Shown here piece by piece: positions 1 through 10,967 of a DNA stretch of 64,000 bases. Below the pieces are notes generated by a model. It did no database searches and was not told the DNA's origin. It saw only the letters and a list, made by a program, of their open reading frames with translations. The position numbers and the translations under genes were made by a program. The stretch comes from Chiridota heheva (taxonomy: Eukaryota; Echinodermata; Holothuroidea; Apodida; Chiridotidae), in NCBI GenBank assembly GCA_020152595.1, contig JAIGNY010001203.1, positions 1,052,501-1,116,500 on the forward strand, read 5' to 3'. Position 1 is the stretch's first letter. Every line of letters starts with the position of its first letter.

Positions 1-112
1 CAAAGCGCTTTAAAGGAACCATTCTCCCCAAGAAATACGCTAAAACAGTGCAGTTAGTAATGGCGCAAAATAACACCAACTACATGTATAGTATTACCCT
101 ACTCTGTGGTAT

Positions 113-183
113 GACCTGACCCAGGATCGAACCTGGGCCTCATGGTTGAAAGGCGGACACTCTACCACTTGAGCCAACCAGTC
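113..183 (-). pseudogene. tRNA-like relic (Glu-type anticodon loop)
   Basis: On the minus strand the sequence has an A-box-like stretch (TGGCTCAAGTGG) and a B-box-like stretch (GGTTCGATCC, one base short of the usual GGTTCGANTCC). Flanking bases could form part of an acceptor stem. The would-be anticodon loop CTTTCAA would read TTC (Glu), but the anticodon stem does not pair and the T arm is one base short. It is therefore a decayed tRNA gene or the head of a tRNA-derived SINE rather than a working tRNA. The downstream sequence does not share the body of the SINEs at 13.45 and 54.4 kb. Confidence 0.55.
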
Positions 184-1557
184 GGTATCAAGCATTCTAA
201 TTCCTGTGAAATTTTGTCAAAGCTCTATTAAAATTTGGTATCAAAATTGGCAACCTAACTAGCTTTATAGTAATGGGTTTAATTTCCTTCTCATTCTTAA
301 TTGATTTTATTTTTGAAATAAAAAATACAAAGAAATAATGTGACATGTTTGAAAGAATTACACTGATCACCGGTTGTACTGAGGGTTCATTTCAAAATCC
401 TGACAACTAAATGAACAGGCTCCAGATAAGGTTGTACGGTCTACCGGTTTTGTAACTAAAACCAGTTTCATGAAACCATGGTTTCGGTCTGATTCATGTT
501 TAATGAAAATATTTCTAAAAATGGAAGTACAAAAAAACAAATCACTGCAAACAAAAAATTCAAAAAGATGGTAAACATCTGTTTTATTTCAATACAAAAA
601 AAGTTCATGCATTGTGTAAGAATGTATTTTGAAGTATCTTTAAACATATTTGTGAAAATATGTGATATTTACGCAGATTAAATCAATAATAAGATTGAGA
701 AATGAGAATGTTTGGAAATGCAATGCATAGTCATAAATATTACATATACCTGTAATAACAGGCTCCAATCTGTAATAATGTCTCTTCTTTCTGGGCTAAC
801 ATTTAAAATCCCCGTTTATTTTAAGTCCTTTAACATTCTCTCCTGAGTCTTTTTGTCTTGTAAAATACTCTGTTAATCCCATTATAAATCTCGGCGATAA
901 CAATATCGCATATCACAAGACCATTCACTCATAAATTCACAACCAACCCCGCCCTATGCACAGTGCAAGACTACATTAACTACCAAGTTACAACACATAT
1001 TGTGTATGGGTGCGACGGCCCCTGAATATGAAACTTGTGAATGAATATCATGACTCACGAGCGTGACTTTAACTTTATTCCTACTGTAGGTAAATCAGTG
1101 AAAAGGGTGATTTTTTCTCACGCGCCATGGTCACTTGCCCACCGATAACCACCAAGGTCTGATAATTTGTTCCTTGCCGCTGTGTATCATATTTTTAAAG
1201 TTTTTAAAGTTTGAATCTGGCAAAAACCGTTACTTATAAATAGCATGGTTTTGAGGGGTGAAATTGTGTGATCGTTTATCATGGAATAAAACAGTGCAAA
1301 ACGAAGATAAATTATCCCCATGCTATCAGTATCACAAACCAGGAAGCTGGTATATGATTCACAATTGGATCACAAGAGAAAATGACCACTCATTCCCTTT
1401 TTTTTTTCAATTCCTTTCTGATCTCATTTTCATGGGTAAAATATACTTTTGTACAACTGTCCTGGTCAAAATTGTTCAGATTTGTTTTGAAAAATTTCTT
1501 CCGTTCTCTGTAATTATGTTTACTCATAAAATTACTAGCGATTAAATCATCCGTTCC
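184..1557. other. AT-rich intergenic sequence
   Basis: No gene is recognised. A stretch near 440-495 with CCGGTTTTG and AAACCATGGTTT resembles the end of the dispersed repeat found at 2186-3056 and 36085-36942, and may be a small relic of it. Confidence 0.5.
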
Positions 1558-1602
1558 AATCACGTGTGTATAGTATGTAATTGACCCATGACACACGTGA
1601 TT
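1558..1602. repeat. 12-bp-arm hairpin containing CACGTG
   Basis: AATCACGTGTGT at 1558-1569 is matched perfectly by ACACACGTGATT at 1591-1602, with a 21-base loop. Each arm holds a CACGTG E-box core. It could be a small inverted-repeat relic or a paired transcription factor site; nothing nearby decides. Confidence 0.6.
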
Positions 1603-2185
1603 CGGTTGGGGGTAAAAGCTCAAATGATTTCATTGGTTTGAAGTGGAGCAAGTTTATATGTATTTTTGTTTTTTCCGTTAGATTAGCCTGTAGGTATGCC
1701 TAAATTATTAATAATATCTCTGCATTCCGCTCTGCATATTGTTTCACAAGTAGAAAAAACAAACAGAATGTTCAAATACAGATGTGTTTTGCCGTTTTCT
1801 ATGAATCTGAGGATCAAAAATATTGCTTATCATTGTTAAATGTGTCAAATCAGTGTAGAACTAAAATATTATCTGCAGTGCTGAAGAATTGATTTCACTT
1901 GGGTTTTGTAAAAAAAAAATGTTTTCATAGCTCCTTGCTGAAACAAGGTCTGGTGTAAGTACGGAATACAATGTAATTCAGTTTAATTTCAATCATTATG
2001 TAATCAAATCATGTATCGTATTATTCGTGTAGAGATTGCAGGAAATACACTTTTATTTGTTCATTTTTGATAAAGAAAATACGAATTTGGTGGGGAGGGG
2101 ACACTACTTTTCATTAGTGGGCATTTTCTTTTCTGTACTCTCCCATTCGTGCAGTTTTGGCTAATACCATATAAGGCTATAAGGC
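1603..2185. other. AT-rich intergenic sequence
   Basis: No coding region, RNA gene or repeat is recognised here. Confidence 0.5.
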
Positions 2186-3056
2186 AGGACCCATTGGTGG
2201 CTTAAGTATAATTGAAAATGCCTCTGTGATGCACAAATGGGGTCAATTTTAAGTAAAAGCAGAGCAAGAATGATTATTGAACTTGAAAAATAACAGAGGT
2301 AGGTATGATTAATAATTTTTTATTGAACTTAATTTTAACTTATTTTTGGTTGAACTTAAGAGGCCTGTCCTTGTTAATGCTTCAAAGAAATGTTGAGTAT
2401 CATCAAGTGGGTGATGGGATCTCAACTGTAAGATTTTCCCGCTGTAGGCTATATGCAAATTAGCAACAATTGTACTGCATGATCAAGTATACGATGGCTA
2501 GCATGGCATCGTAAGATTATGCATTTAGAGGCTTAAATTGTATCTGTTTTACAATTATCCGACAAATTTCTTTTCTTTTTACTTGAAAGAAAATTGAAAT
2601 CATCACTATGAATAGAAATCGTGAGCAAATAAGGGCATATATAGATAGCCTGTCCACACAGCCTTTTTCATAGCTTTTTTACGCGACTGGCTTGGGACAT
2701 CAGGAACTGTTTTAATGCCTTTCAGACATAGACTGACAAAGGGGTAAAATCGGCATCACTTGAGGGACAAATAGGGTAATTGAAATCACTTTACACGCAA
2801 ACAACATTAAAGTTTATTACTACATTTTATTTATCAATGCCTCCGTTGTCATTTTCAACATTATTCACATAAAATACTGTGATACAAACATCATTAGCTG
2901 CTATCATATAACAGTGCATGTGGTGACTGTAATGCACTTGATGATGTTCAGGGCTTGTTTACATTAAGGAGGAAAAAGTGGTTTTCCGGTTAAAGATGGT
3001 TTTGGTTTTTGAAACCAACCGGTTTCACGTTGGGGCAAAACAGTGCAAGTTTAGCT
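2186..3056 (+). repeat. Dispersed repeat R1, copy 1
   Basis: This ~870 bp stretch aligns along its whole length, by eye and with only small indels, to the reverse complement of 36085-36942. One end carries several AAACCGGTTT-like palindromic motifs and a GGCAAAACNGTGCAAG terminus. No coding region or clear terminal inverted repeats are visible. It is probably a nonautonomous transposable element, class unknown. Confidence 0.8.
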
Positions 3057-3063
3057 CCAGAAT

Positions 3064-3290
3064 AGACCTTCATCTTGATACTGGCAGGAGAGTGCTAAGG
3101 TCTACCTCGGACAAGAAATGATCAGTTCCATGTGTTAAATGTAAGATCTCCGGCGAACATTCGTTTGCAGTCGTGGGTCCTTACTTATGGAATAGGCTGC
3201 CTATAGAAATTTAAAACTCAAAAACCATTAATCAAGTTAAATCCAAATTCAAAACCTGGTTGTTTTCCCAATTTGAATCGTTCTTATATA
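3064..3290 (+). pseudogene. CR1/L2-type LINE C-terminal fragment
   Basis: One plus-strand frame reads GEHSFAVVGPYLWNRLPIEI followed, after a stop, by a stretch ending FKTWLF. This matches the conserved C-terminal tail of CR1/L2-group reverse transcriptases (SFSVxxPxLWNxLP...FKxxLKTHLF). At least two in-frame stops break it. It is a short dead relic between dispersed repeat R1 and an I-group LINE tail. Confidence 0.65.
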
Positions 3291-3321
3291 TTCTGTTTAT
3301 TTTACATCACCTACAGTATTT

Positions 3322-3508
3322 TGTTTGTTTGTTTGATGAGGGTTCAACGACACCACAAGAGCAAGGTTCAAATTGTGCCTGAGAGGTTAGATCATTTCAG
3401 AGGTAAGAAGGAAAGAAAACAGGGGGAGATTGCTAAAAGCCACAAGCTGGGATCGAGAGTAGAGGTGCATAAAAACAAAGTAGAGAGAGGGGGTGGACGT
3501 TCATAGTC
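3322..3508 (-). mobile_element. I-group LINE 3' end, copy A (tail only)
   Basis: Read on the minus strand this is the last ~190 bp of a LINE that recurs at 15.7, 24.7 and 32.4 kb. All four copies end with CTCATCAAACAAACAAAC-like sequence, a (CAAA)n tail. Only untranslated sequence remains. Family assignment rests on the 32.4 kb copy, which also holds RNase H and tail-domain coding sequence. Confidence 0.75.
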
Positions 3509-4545
3509 AATAATGCGTTATATCAAATTTACATTATTATTACATTTTAAAATTTTTTTTTATAGTGTTGGGGGATTTTGGTCTAAGAAAGGCTTAGGGG
3601 AAATTGGGGGAGAAATTATTAAGAGTTTGAGAGGAAAATACAAAACAATGCAGTATTTAGTTGAAGTGAAATACTTTTGATGCAACTGTTTCAAAAACAA
3701 GGTAATTATACATATACAACTACAGAATGATATGCAGTCACTATTACTTATTGGTTTTCACCTGATAAATAATCACAAATTAGGGGATTACATAATTTAT
3801 ACCCATCATTAGCAATTTACATATTACACCTTGGAAGAGAGAGCTACATGTACAGTACATAAGTATCAAACATATTCAAGAAGTCTGTAAACAGTACTGT
3901 ATGTTAATGCTAACACTAACTAAACTAAAGAACAAAAGCTCTTTCCCATTCAATATATTAAGTGGAATCAATAGAATTGTACAGGTACAAACTTGACCTG
4001 ATTCACAAACAATACCATAGGGCACAGACTGTCCTGCTACCTACTGTACTACAGTGTCAGTGCTGAATGCAATAAGATCAATACTATGAGGCTGATTGTG
4101 TGTGATTTTCAGAGAGAATTTTGTACAGTATAAATTTATAATCTACTATCCTTTCTCTACTCTATACAGAAAATGCAAATACATGTAGATTGTTTCACGA
4201 TAAGCTGATTACCTGCAGTATGTTAATGGCATAACAATTATATCTTGATGAGGAGAATTGCATACAATCAATTATTCACATACACAGTACGCTGGAGAAT
4301 GCACTCAAACAAACCTCAGAAATCTTACAATTTCTTCATTTTCAGGAACATTATAAAGTGTCTATTTCAGGACTAATTATGCCTAGCAACGTTCATTGTT
4401 TCAAGGTATATTGACAGGCAGATAATTTGTATGCAAAAGAAAGAGCTTTCAATTCTTAATAATTTTCATATATATGAAAGCAGACTATTAAAGAAACATT
4501 TTGGTGTACAAAACATGTTGACATATTTTTCTGCTTAGGAGTTTA
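3509..4545. other. AT-rich intergenic sequence
   Basis: Nothing coding is recognised. TACTGTA/ACAGTAC motifs are common here. Confidence 0.5.
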
Positions 4546-4903
4546 ATTGCATTTCAAAGATTGTGCGAGTGTGTTGAAAAGTGACCTCTCAGTGGAAAAT
4601 GCGATATAAAGACAGTTCATTGACAATTCTTTTTATATCTAGTATATCTATGTTAATAAAACAAAGAATTGTTTGTCATTCCTTAGAGTGTAAAGGTTAA
4701 TAAGCAGATTGGCAAATCAATTCTGTGTATGTTATTCCCTATCTCAGTAATTAAACCAAAAATGTTTCCAGTAATTTTGGAAGATGCAATTAATTTTCCG
4801 AGAAATACACAAAAATTGTCTTGAATTTGCCTTTAAGACATCACACTGTACACTGTGAGGTCACTTTTCGTTCAACACACTCGCGCAATCTTTGAAATGC
4901 AAT
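4546..4903. mobile_element. 358 bp inverted-repeat (MITE-like) element
   Basis: The left end ATTGCATTTCAAAGATTGTG and the right end, read on the minus strand, ATTGCATTTCAAAGATTGCG form terminal inverted repeats. They continue inward for about 45 bp (GCGAGTGTGTTGA...AAGTGACCTC). The interior is AT-rich without coding capacity. No target-site duplication is obvious, so the superfamily is unassigned. Confidence 0.7.
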
Positions 4904-5237
4904 GACTCTGAACGGAAAAAGATATCAACATGATTTTCACACCAGCTTTATTAAATGCTGTGTTTACCTCACCAGTAAAGTAACAGTTCAATTCAAGAAC
5001 ACATGTTGGCCTGCTGTACAAAACAAAATTCTAGTCCTTTGGGTTAACAGTACATAATGTAACATGGGTTGCTTTAATTACTGTACCTTTAAAATTCATT
5101 GATTCCTAAAGAAGGCCTAATATATTTTATTCAGTTTGGTTCAAGATCAAGTGTCTAAATTTAAGGTTCTGGTGGGTACCTAGTGACTCCAAACGAGCGT
5201 TTTGAAATTGAAAACAATTTTCAAACTTTAAAACAAA
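4904..5237. other. 3' flank of the pogo transposase
   Basis: No coding region is seen. This may include the 3' untranslated part and terminus of the pogo-like element, but I could not identify a matching inverted repeat on the far side of the gene. Confidence 0.4.
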
Positions 5238-6835
5238 TTAACGTCCTGGGGAACCAGGTTGACGGATATTATAATCATCTTGATCAGTCTTGTCGTCCGA
5301 GTCCTTTGGTTCCTCCCATTCATTCATGTCGACCAACCAATAGGTGGTATTCGCTGCTAGTTGTTGTGTAGTATCAATGTCTCCTTCAATTGGGTCCTCA
5401 TCGTCATCCGCGTCTGCAAACAGGGCGTCATCCTGAGTCCCATCCAGCGCATTGGATATTCCACATTTCAGGAAGGATTTCTTTATGACTTCAGGGGTCA
5501 CCTTTGTCCATGCTTGCACAACCCACTCCATGACGAGAGTAGAATCTGGTGGGTGTTGATTACCTTCATTAGGACCTACTTTACAGCCAAACAACCATTC
5601 ATCAAATGTATCTTTGTAAGCATCTTTGAAGGGCTTGTTCCAGCTAACATCACATGGTTGGATTTTTGAAGTGCAACCATCGGGAATAACAGCAAGATCC
5701 GTTTCGTAATCTTCTGAGATTGCTTTCTCGATAGTTGGTGTGATATGGCCTTTTAAGGAATCCAAAACCAAAAGTCGCCTGTTATTCAGGTTCTTCCCCC
5801 ACACATTTTTCAACCAATACAGAACAGTTGGTTCATCTGCCAATGCCTTTGGTTGCATTTTTACCAAAACACCAGGAGGGGTGTCTTTTAATGGTGTTAC
5901 ACCCTTAAAAAGCACAAGTGGGGTCAATTTTGTGCCATCAGCCAAAGCGGAAAGGAAAACAGTAAACCTTGATTTCTCAAGTCCTGTGCTACTGATAGAA
6001 ATAGATTTCTTTCCTTTCATGTCCAGTGTAAAGTTCCCTGGCATATCCATCCAAACAGAGGTTTGGTCCATACTGCCAATCCTGGATAGATCATAGTCAT
6101 GTGTTTTACGTAACTTTATGATGTAACGTAGGAAGTCGGGTGTTTTGTCCCCAAAAACAGATTCTGGTTGTTGGGCATCATGTGTCATGCTCCTGAAATA
6201 TATGTTGTTTCTCTTCATAAAGGAGCGTAGCCACCCACAACTAGCTTTGAAAGACAGGTTTCCGTATTCACGGTGGAGAAGAAGAGCCTGCATTTTAAGT
6301 GTTTGGCCAGTAACACAAACACCCTTTTCTCTGTAAGTTTCCAGCCACTGTTTTAGTTTCTCTTCTATTACTGGGTACCCTACTTTCCTTCCTCCGCCAT
6401 CAAGACGCTTCCTATCATTACAAAGTGTACCAAACTTTGCTTCCTTTTTCCTCCATTCACGAACCTGCTTTCGGTCCACTAAAAGTGCCGACTGGCATCA
6501 CTATTACTGTGTGATTTTGCATAGGCAATAACTTTCTGTTTAAAAGAAATGTCATATGAATTAATTTTTTCTCCTTTGTGGGATGTTGAACCTTGGTCTA
6601 TCATCGGGTATCCTTCTTTTCTTCCTTCTTCAGTAAGCTGCTTCCTACCATCACAGAGTTCAGCAAACTTTGCTTCTTGCTTCCTCCATTCACGAACCTG
6701 CTTTCGATCTACTGCAAAGTACCGACTGGCCTCACTGTTACTGTGTAATTTTGCATAGGCAATAACTTTTTGTTTAAAAGAAATGTCATATGAATGTATT
6801 TTTTCCCCTTTGTGGGATGTTAAACCTCCATCCAT
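5238..6835 (-). pseudogene. Pogo/Tigger-type transposase, one frameshift
   Basis: An intronless minus-strand gene starting at the Met at 6835. It begins with a Brinker/pogo-type helix-turn-helix domain (SYDISFKQKVIAYAK...VREWRKQEAKF), present twice in tandem. A CENP-B-type DNA-binding region follows (YPVIEEKLKQWLETYREKG...WLRSFMKRNN), then a DDE_1 catalytic domain. In the 413-residue downstream frame the likely catalytic acids are D138 (GSMDQT), D240 (LLVLDSLKGH) and D277 (IQPCDVSWNKPFK), so all three are present with 36 residues between the last two. The C-terminus is acidic. A single-base loss near 6481, inside the second DNA-binding copy (GCA in copy 1 aligned to TA in copy 2), creates a TAG and shifts the frame, so the intact catalytic frame is separated from copy 1. 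Family role: cut-and-paste transposition at TA targets; related proteins are often domesticated. No element termini were found. Confidence 0.9.
6366..6835 (-). repeat. Tandem duplication of the transposase DNA-binding domain
   Basis: A unit of 78 codons (234 bp) occurs twice. The first runs from 6835 to about 6600 (TSHKGEKIHSYDISFKQKV) and the second from about 6600 to 6366 (TSHKGEKINSYDISFKQKV). Both contain VDRKQVREWRK, a following Cys-rich/charged linker (LCDGRK or LCNDRK) and GYPMID/GYPVIE. The second copy carries the frameshift. Confidence 0.85.
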
Positions 6836-7196
6836 TTTAAAATTAACAGCTATTGCAATATGCTTAGTGCATATTCGGGGTTCCCGATATAGTGAAAATA
6901 TAATTTAGATTTGTCTACTTTGTGACTTTAATATATACAAATTACTCATTCTCAATTCCATATATATTATATGATCTAGAATGGCTCAGGGTCACTAACA
7001 ATTTTCCAAATGTCTATCCACAGTACTCCCACTGCTTAATAACTCCAACCAGCAGTGCTACACAACTGCAATATTACAATCCCAATATATCTATTAGTAC
7101 CTCAATGTTATGCACAGTGGTTGAAATGTACTGTGGTAATATCCACACACTGAAACTATATGAGTCACTTCACTGGTATTTAATACTATTTAACAC
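6836..7196. other. 5' flank of the pogo transposase
   Basis: AT-rich; no second gene is seen. It probably holds the promoter and terminus of the pogo-like element, but neither can be pinned down. Confidence 0.35.
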
Positions 7197-8232
7197 AGGG
7201 AATCCTCACTAAGGTGTTGTCCTCCTGCACTGCGATAAAGAAGTCTTAGGATGTCATGTGATGTCTGTTAGATTCTTGACAGTCCTGGGCAGTTAATGAT
7301 GTTGCATGGCGACTGTTTGCATCAGTGCATACATGCATAATGAATGTGAGCACTGTGTTAGGAACAGGGAGTTAAATAGTGCCTATCCTGGTTATGGGAT
7401 TTTAATGCTGACTGATTCAATAGAACATTTCAAGATAAGATCACAACTGCCTGTTTTTTCAGCGTTTTCGAAAACAATTTATGTGGAAGTGAATACAACT
7501 CAAGTTTAACGTGGAACTTTATTCTTGAAATAAATGATTGAATTACAAAAAGGCTGCTTATGAAATTAAATGATACATTTTATTGCAGGTTAAGTTTAAA
7601 TTGTGCAAGCACTTAAAATCACTTCCAGTAGGACTGGATACTTTCTAATGTACTGTGCAAAAGTGCAAATGACACAAAATGGGGAAAAAACTATAACCTA
7701 CTAGTTACGCAGCCCTACCTCTATATCCCCCAATCCCCCCACCCCCTCGGGGGAATCCTCGCTTTAAGGCGTTGTTCCCCCTACTGTAATCTGCCCTAAG
7801 AAGTTTTAGGATGTCGTGTGATGTCTGTAAGTTTCTCAACAGTAGTGGGCAGTTAATGATGTTGCATGTAGACTTGTTTGCACATTCAAGCACATCATCA
7901 GGGAAGTGACATTTAGATTAATAATATGCAGTATGTACTGTATACTATACTGTGAGGATATGGGAGTTAATTAAATGCTGATCAATTGGTAAAAGACAAA
8001 GATCATATGTCTGTTAATTTTTCAGTGTTTTCAAGGAAAATTGCAAAGTGAGTACGTCTTGAGCTTAACGAAGAACCAGATGTACCTCAAATGATGATTA
8101 AATTATACTAATGTGTGCTTCTGCTTCTTTTGAAAAGAAACATTCATTTTACTCAAGAGTACTGCAGGACTCATAAAACTGCAAATGACACAAAATGATA
8201 AAAAGTAGAATTATAGCAGCCCCCTCCTCCCC
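7197..8232. repeat. Diverged tandem duplication, unit ~550 bp
   Basis: The segment from about 7198 (GGGAATCCTCACTAAGG) recurs from about 7749 (GGGAATCCTCGCTTTAAGG). Shared blocks appear in the same order: TTAGGATGTC-TGTGATGTCTG, GGGCAGTTAATGATGTTGCA, TTTTTCAG-GTTTTC, and GCAAATGACACAAAATG near each end. Many substitutions and indels separate the copies, so the duplication is old. No coding function is seen. Confidence 0.75.
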
Positions 8233-8863
8233 CTCCCAAAGGACAAAGTTACCTCCATAAACATTCTTGAATCTCCCAAAGGACAAAGTTACAAATATTA
8301 AACAGATACTGAAAGGAGGTATAAACAGTTATAGGGGAAAAATTACCTCAATAATTTCATAAGCTATAAAAAGCCTGAGCAGTCACCCGTGCAGCAAATT
8401 GTGAGAAAATCATATTTAAATTGCATCTATACTCGTCACTTGAATTCTTAAGTCTATAAAATAAAACAATGTTTATGTGCTGCAGATGCAATTTAGCCAA
8501 AACTAAATCTTTCCAATGCAGTGCTATTTATTTGATGAAAGTGGGTCTTACTTCATGAAGTCTGTGCCTACCCCACATCCCCAGCTCCAACCAAACTGTA
8601 TATTTGACTTTACCTAAATGAAACGTTATACACTCTGCAATCGTTAGCGCATAATTTTCTCTACAGATGGTATTTACAATCAGGCAATCTAAACTACAGT
8701 AGTGTTGAGATGAGCAATTACCCTTGAAGCAGTCTTCAGCAAAATGACATGAAGTACACACAGCATTGTAAGCTGGATCTGCTCATTTCTCTTCTACAGT
8801 ATCTGGTATAGTATAGCAGACACTAGAAAACAAAGCTTTTTATTTCATTTTCAGATTTCAAGG
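8233..8863. other. Intergenic sequence
   Basis: It includes a short direct repeat (ATCTCCCAAAGGACAAAGTTAC, two copies near 8230-8290). Nothing else is recognised. Confidence 0.45.
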
Positions 8864-9449
8864 ATTAGTCCAGTGGTCAGGCAAGATCACCATTAGTCCA
8901 GTGGTCAGGCAAGATCACCATTAGTCCAGTGGTCAGGCAAGATCACCATTAGCCCAGTGGTCAGGCAAGATCACCATAAGTCCAGTGGTCAGGCAAGATC
9001 ACCATTAGTCCAGTGGTCAAGCAAGATCACCATTAGTCCAGTGGTCAGGCAAGATCACCATTAGTCCAGTGGTCAGGCAAGATCACGATTAGTCCAGTGG
9101 TCAAGCAAGATCACTATTAGTCCAGTGGTCAGGCAAGATCACCATTAGTCCAGTGGTCAGGCAAGATCACCATTAGTCCAGTGGTCAGGCAAGATCACCA
9201 TTAGCCCAGTGGTCAGGCAAGATCACCATAAGTCCAGTGGTCAAGCAAGATCACCATTAGTCCAGTGGTCAGGCAAGATCACCATTAGTCCAGTGGTCAG
9301 GCAAGATCACCATTAGTCCAGTGGTCAGGCAAGATCACCATTAGTCCAGTGGTCAGGCAAGATCACCATTAGTCCAGTGGTCAAGCAAGATCACCATTAG
9401 TCCAGTGGTCAAGCAAGATCACCATTAGTCCAGTGGTCAGGCAAGATCA
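8864..9449 (+). repeat. 28-bp minisatellite, ~21 copies
   Basis: The unit begins ATTAGTCCAGTGGTCAGG and is 28 bp long; about 20.9 copies are present with few variants. A distinctive variant pair (ATTAGCCC unit followed by a CATAAGTCC unit) occurs at 8948 and again at 9200, exactly nine units (252 bp) apart, so part of the array was duplicated as a block. The unit matches the outer part of the foldback element arms at 33.65 and 34.19 kb. Confidence 0.95.
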
Positions 9450-9615
9450 GCTTACATGTATATCAAAGTGGATTTCAAAGGGGGAAAAATAGTGAAGAAA
9501 GCATTCTAAATCTTATTCCTTTAAAAAGATAAAAGTTATCATTATGTAGAAATGATTGAAATCAGACTACAGTTTTTGTGACATCACACCTAACATATTT
9601 TTGCATTTTTTCTGA
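9450..9615 (+). mobile_element. Arm of the 33.6-kb foldback family
   Basis: Directly after the minisatellite, the sequence from AAAGTGGATTTCAAAG through GTGAAGAAAGCATT, ATCTTATTCC, ATGATTGAAATCAGACTA to TGTGACATCAC aligns to the left arm of the inverted-repeat element at 33641-33830. Only one arm is evident here. The element has no coding content. Confidence 0.7.
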
Positions 9616-10068
9616 GGTAATGTGGATTACAAGCATTAACTGATATGTTAAGTGTTTCATAAGTGTGTATGTCGGTGAGGGGATAAGAATTAAAAAAAAC
9701 ATTTTTTAGAAAAGTGGGGGTAACTATCCCCCCCCCCCTTCCAATTTCTAAAGCAAATGCTATAATTTACCACCGATTACATTTAAAAAAAAAAAAATAA
9801 CTTCTTGCATCATAGAAGATGGACATTTCTGACCACTTAAGTTATCACTACATCTCAATGACACACTGTACATCAACACTTGTACAATTTTTCTTTTTTT
9901 TAGATAAACAAAAGCAACAACAAATTTGTCACAGTATTGAACATGTCAGAGTTTAACTTTCCTTTTCACTGCAGCAACACTGCACTTGCACTGTATCATT
10001 TTGTGCATGTTAAAAAAAATTGTTTCTCTTTTGGCCCGTTTTTCAGTCTTTTTGACAATCAAGCAAAA
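9616..10068. other. Intergenic sequence with homopolymer runs
   Basis: Contains a C run near 9730 and an A run near 9785. No gene is recognised. Confidence 0.45.
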
Positions 10069-10659
10069 GGGTCATTCAAGGTCAGATCACCCAATGGAAA
10101 ATACACCACCATCTCAGAATTTGTTTTAAAAAAAAGCTTAAAACATGCCAATATGTATTTTGCATTATGATTGTAGAAATTGCTGAAATGGCCATTTTTA
10201 AGTGCTTGCTTATTGAAAGTAAAAAAAAAACTTAAGTTTTGTAAAAAGTTATAGAAAAGATATCATATTCAAAGTATTTAGTATTGAAATTTTGAGCAAA
10301 ACCACAAGGTCATTTCAAAGGTCTAAGTAAAGGTTAAATGATCAATCATTTTATTTATGTTGCCTACTTGTAATCTGACAATGGATTCTTAATCCTTATT
10401 ACATTAACTTTAAAATGACACCTTTCCCATGAACATTGGACCTTCACTTTTCGAGTTATGGGTCTCTAAAGTTTGTGAGCCCCGCCCAATTTTATGATTT
10501 TCTATAATACTTGACCGTCCATAACTTTTGATCCGTAGGCCCGATTTCTCTAAAAATTGAAATTTTGCTTTTTTCGGTGATGAACACTAATTTTGAAGTA
10601 ATTCTGAGATGGTGCAAGTATCTTCATTTTTTGGGGGGTGATTTGACATGGAATGACCC
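10069..10659. mobile_element. ~590 bp inverted-repeat element
   Basis: The left end GGGTCATTCAAGGTCAGATC and the right end, read on the minus strand, GGGTCATTCCATGTCAAATC are inverted relatives. Both continue inward to CACCATCTCAGAATT. No open frame of note lies inside. This is a MITE or foldback element of unknown superfamily. Confidence 0.7.
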
Positions 10660-10967
10660 AAAAACTTCATAGGGAGTTATTATTTTGATGGCAAACCCAA
10701 AGCCTAAGGGAAAGGAAGCTCCAATAGGCGTTCAGTTTTTATGAGATTATACCAAAAGATACAATATGAGGTAAGTATGACCTGCTGTGGTTTGGTTTGT
10801 TGATGTTTTACAGCACCACGACAGTCAGAGTCAAATGTGCCAAGAGGGTGTTAGACACCTGGTGTGCATAAGAGCATCCTCTAAACAAATCCCTGCATGA
10901 AATCTCTTTTCCCTGGCAAATAACTTCTCCCATTTTATGCGACTGTGAAAAAAATGTATCCTATGTT
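10660..10967. other. Intergenic, possible I-LINE tail relic
   Basis: The stretch 10795-10860 (CAGCACCACGACAGTCAGAG and following) loosely resembles the 3' tail of the I-group LINE copies (GGCACCACGACAGCAAGGG). No gene is recognised. Confidence 0.35.

Noticed and set aside
113..183. Functional tRNA-Glu gene
   Set aside because: The anticodon stem does not pair and the T arm is one base short.
8864..9449. CRISPR-like array of 28-bp repeats
   Set aside because: The units abut with no unique spacers, the context is eukaryotic, and no cas genes are present. The same applies to the 34-, 17-, 26- and 64-bp arrays.
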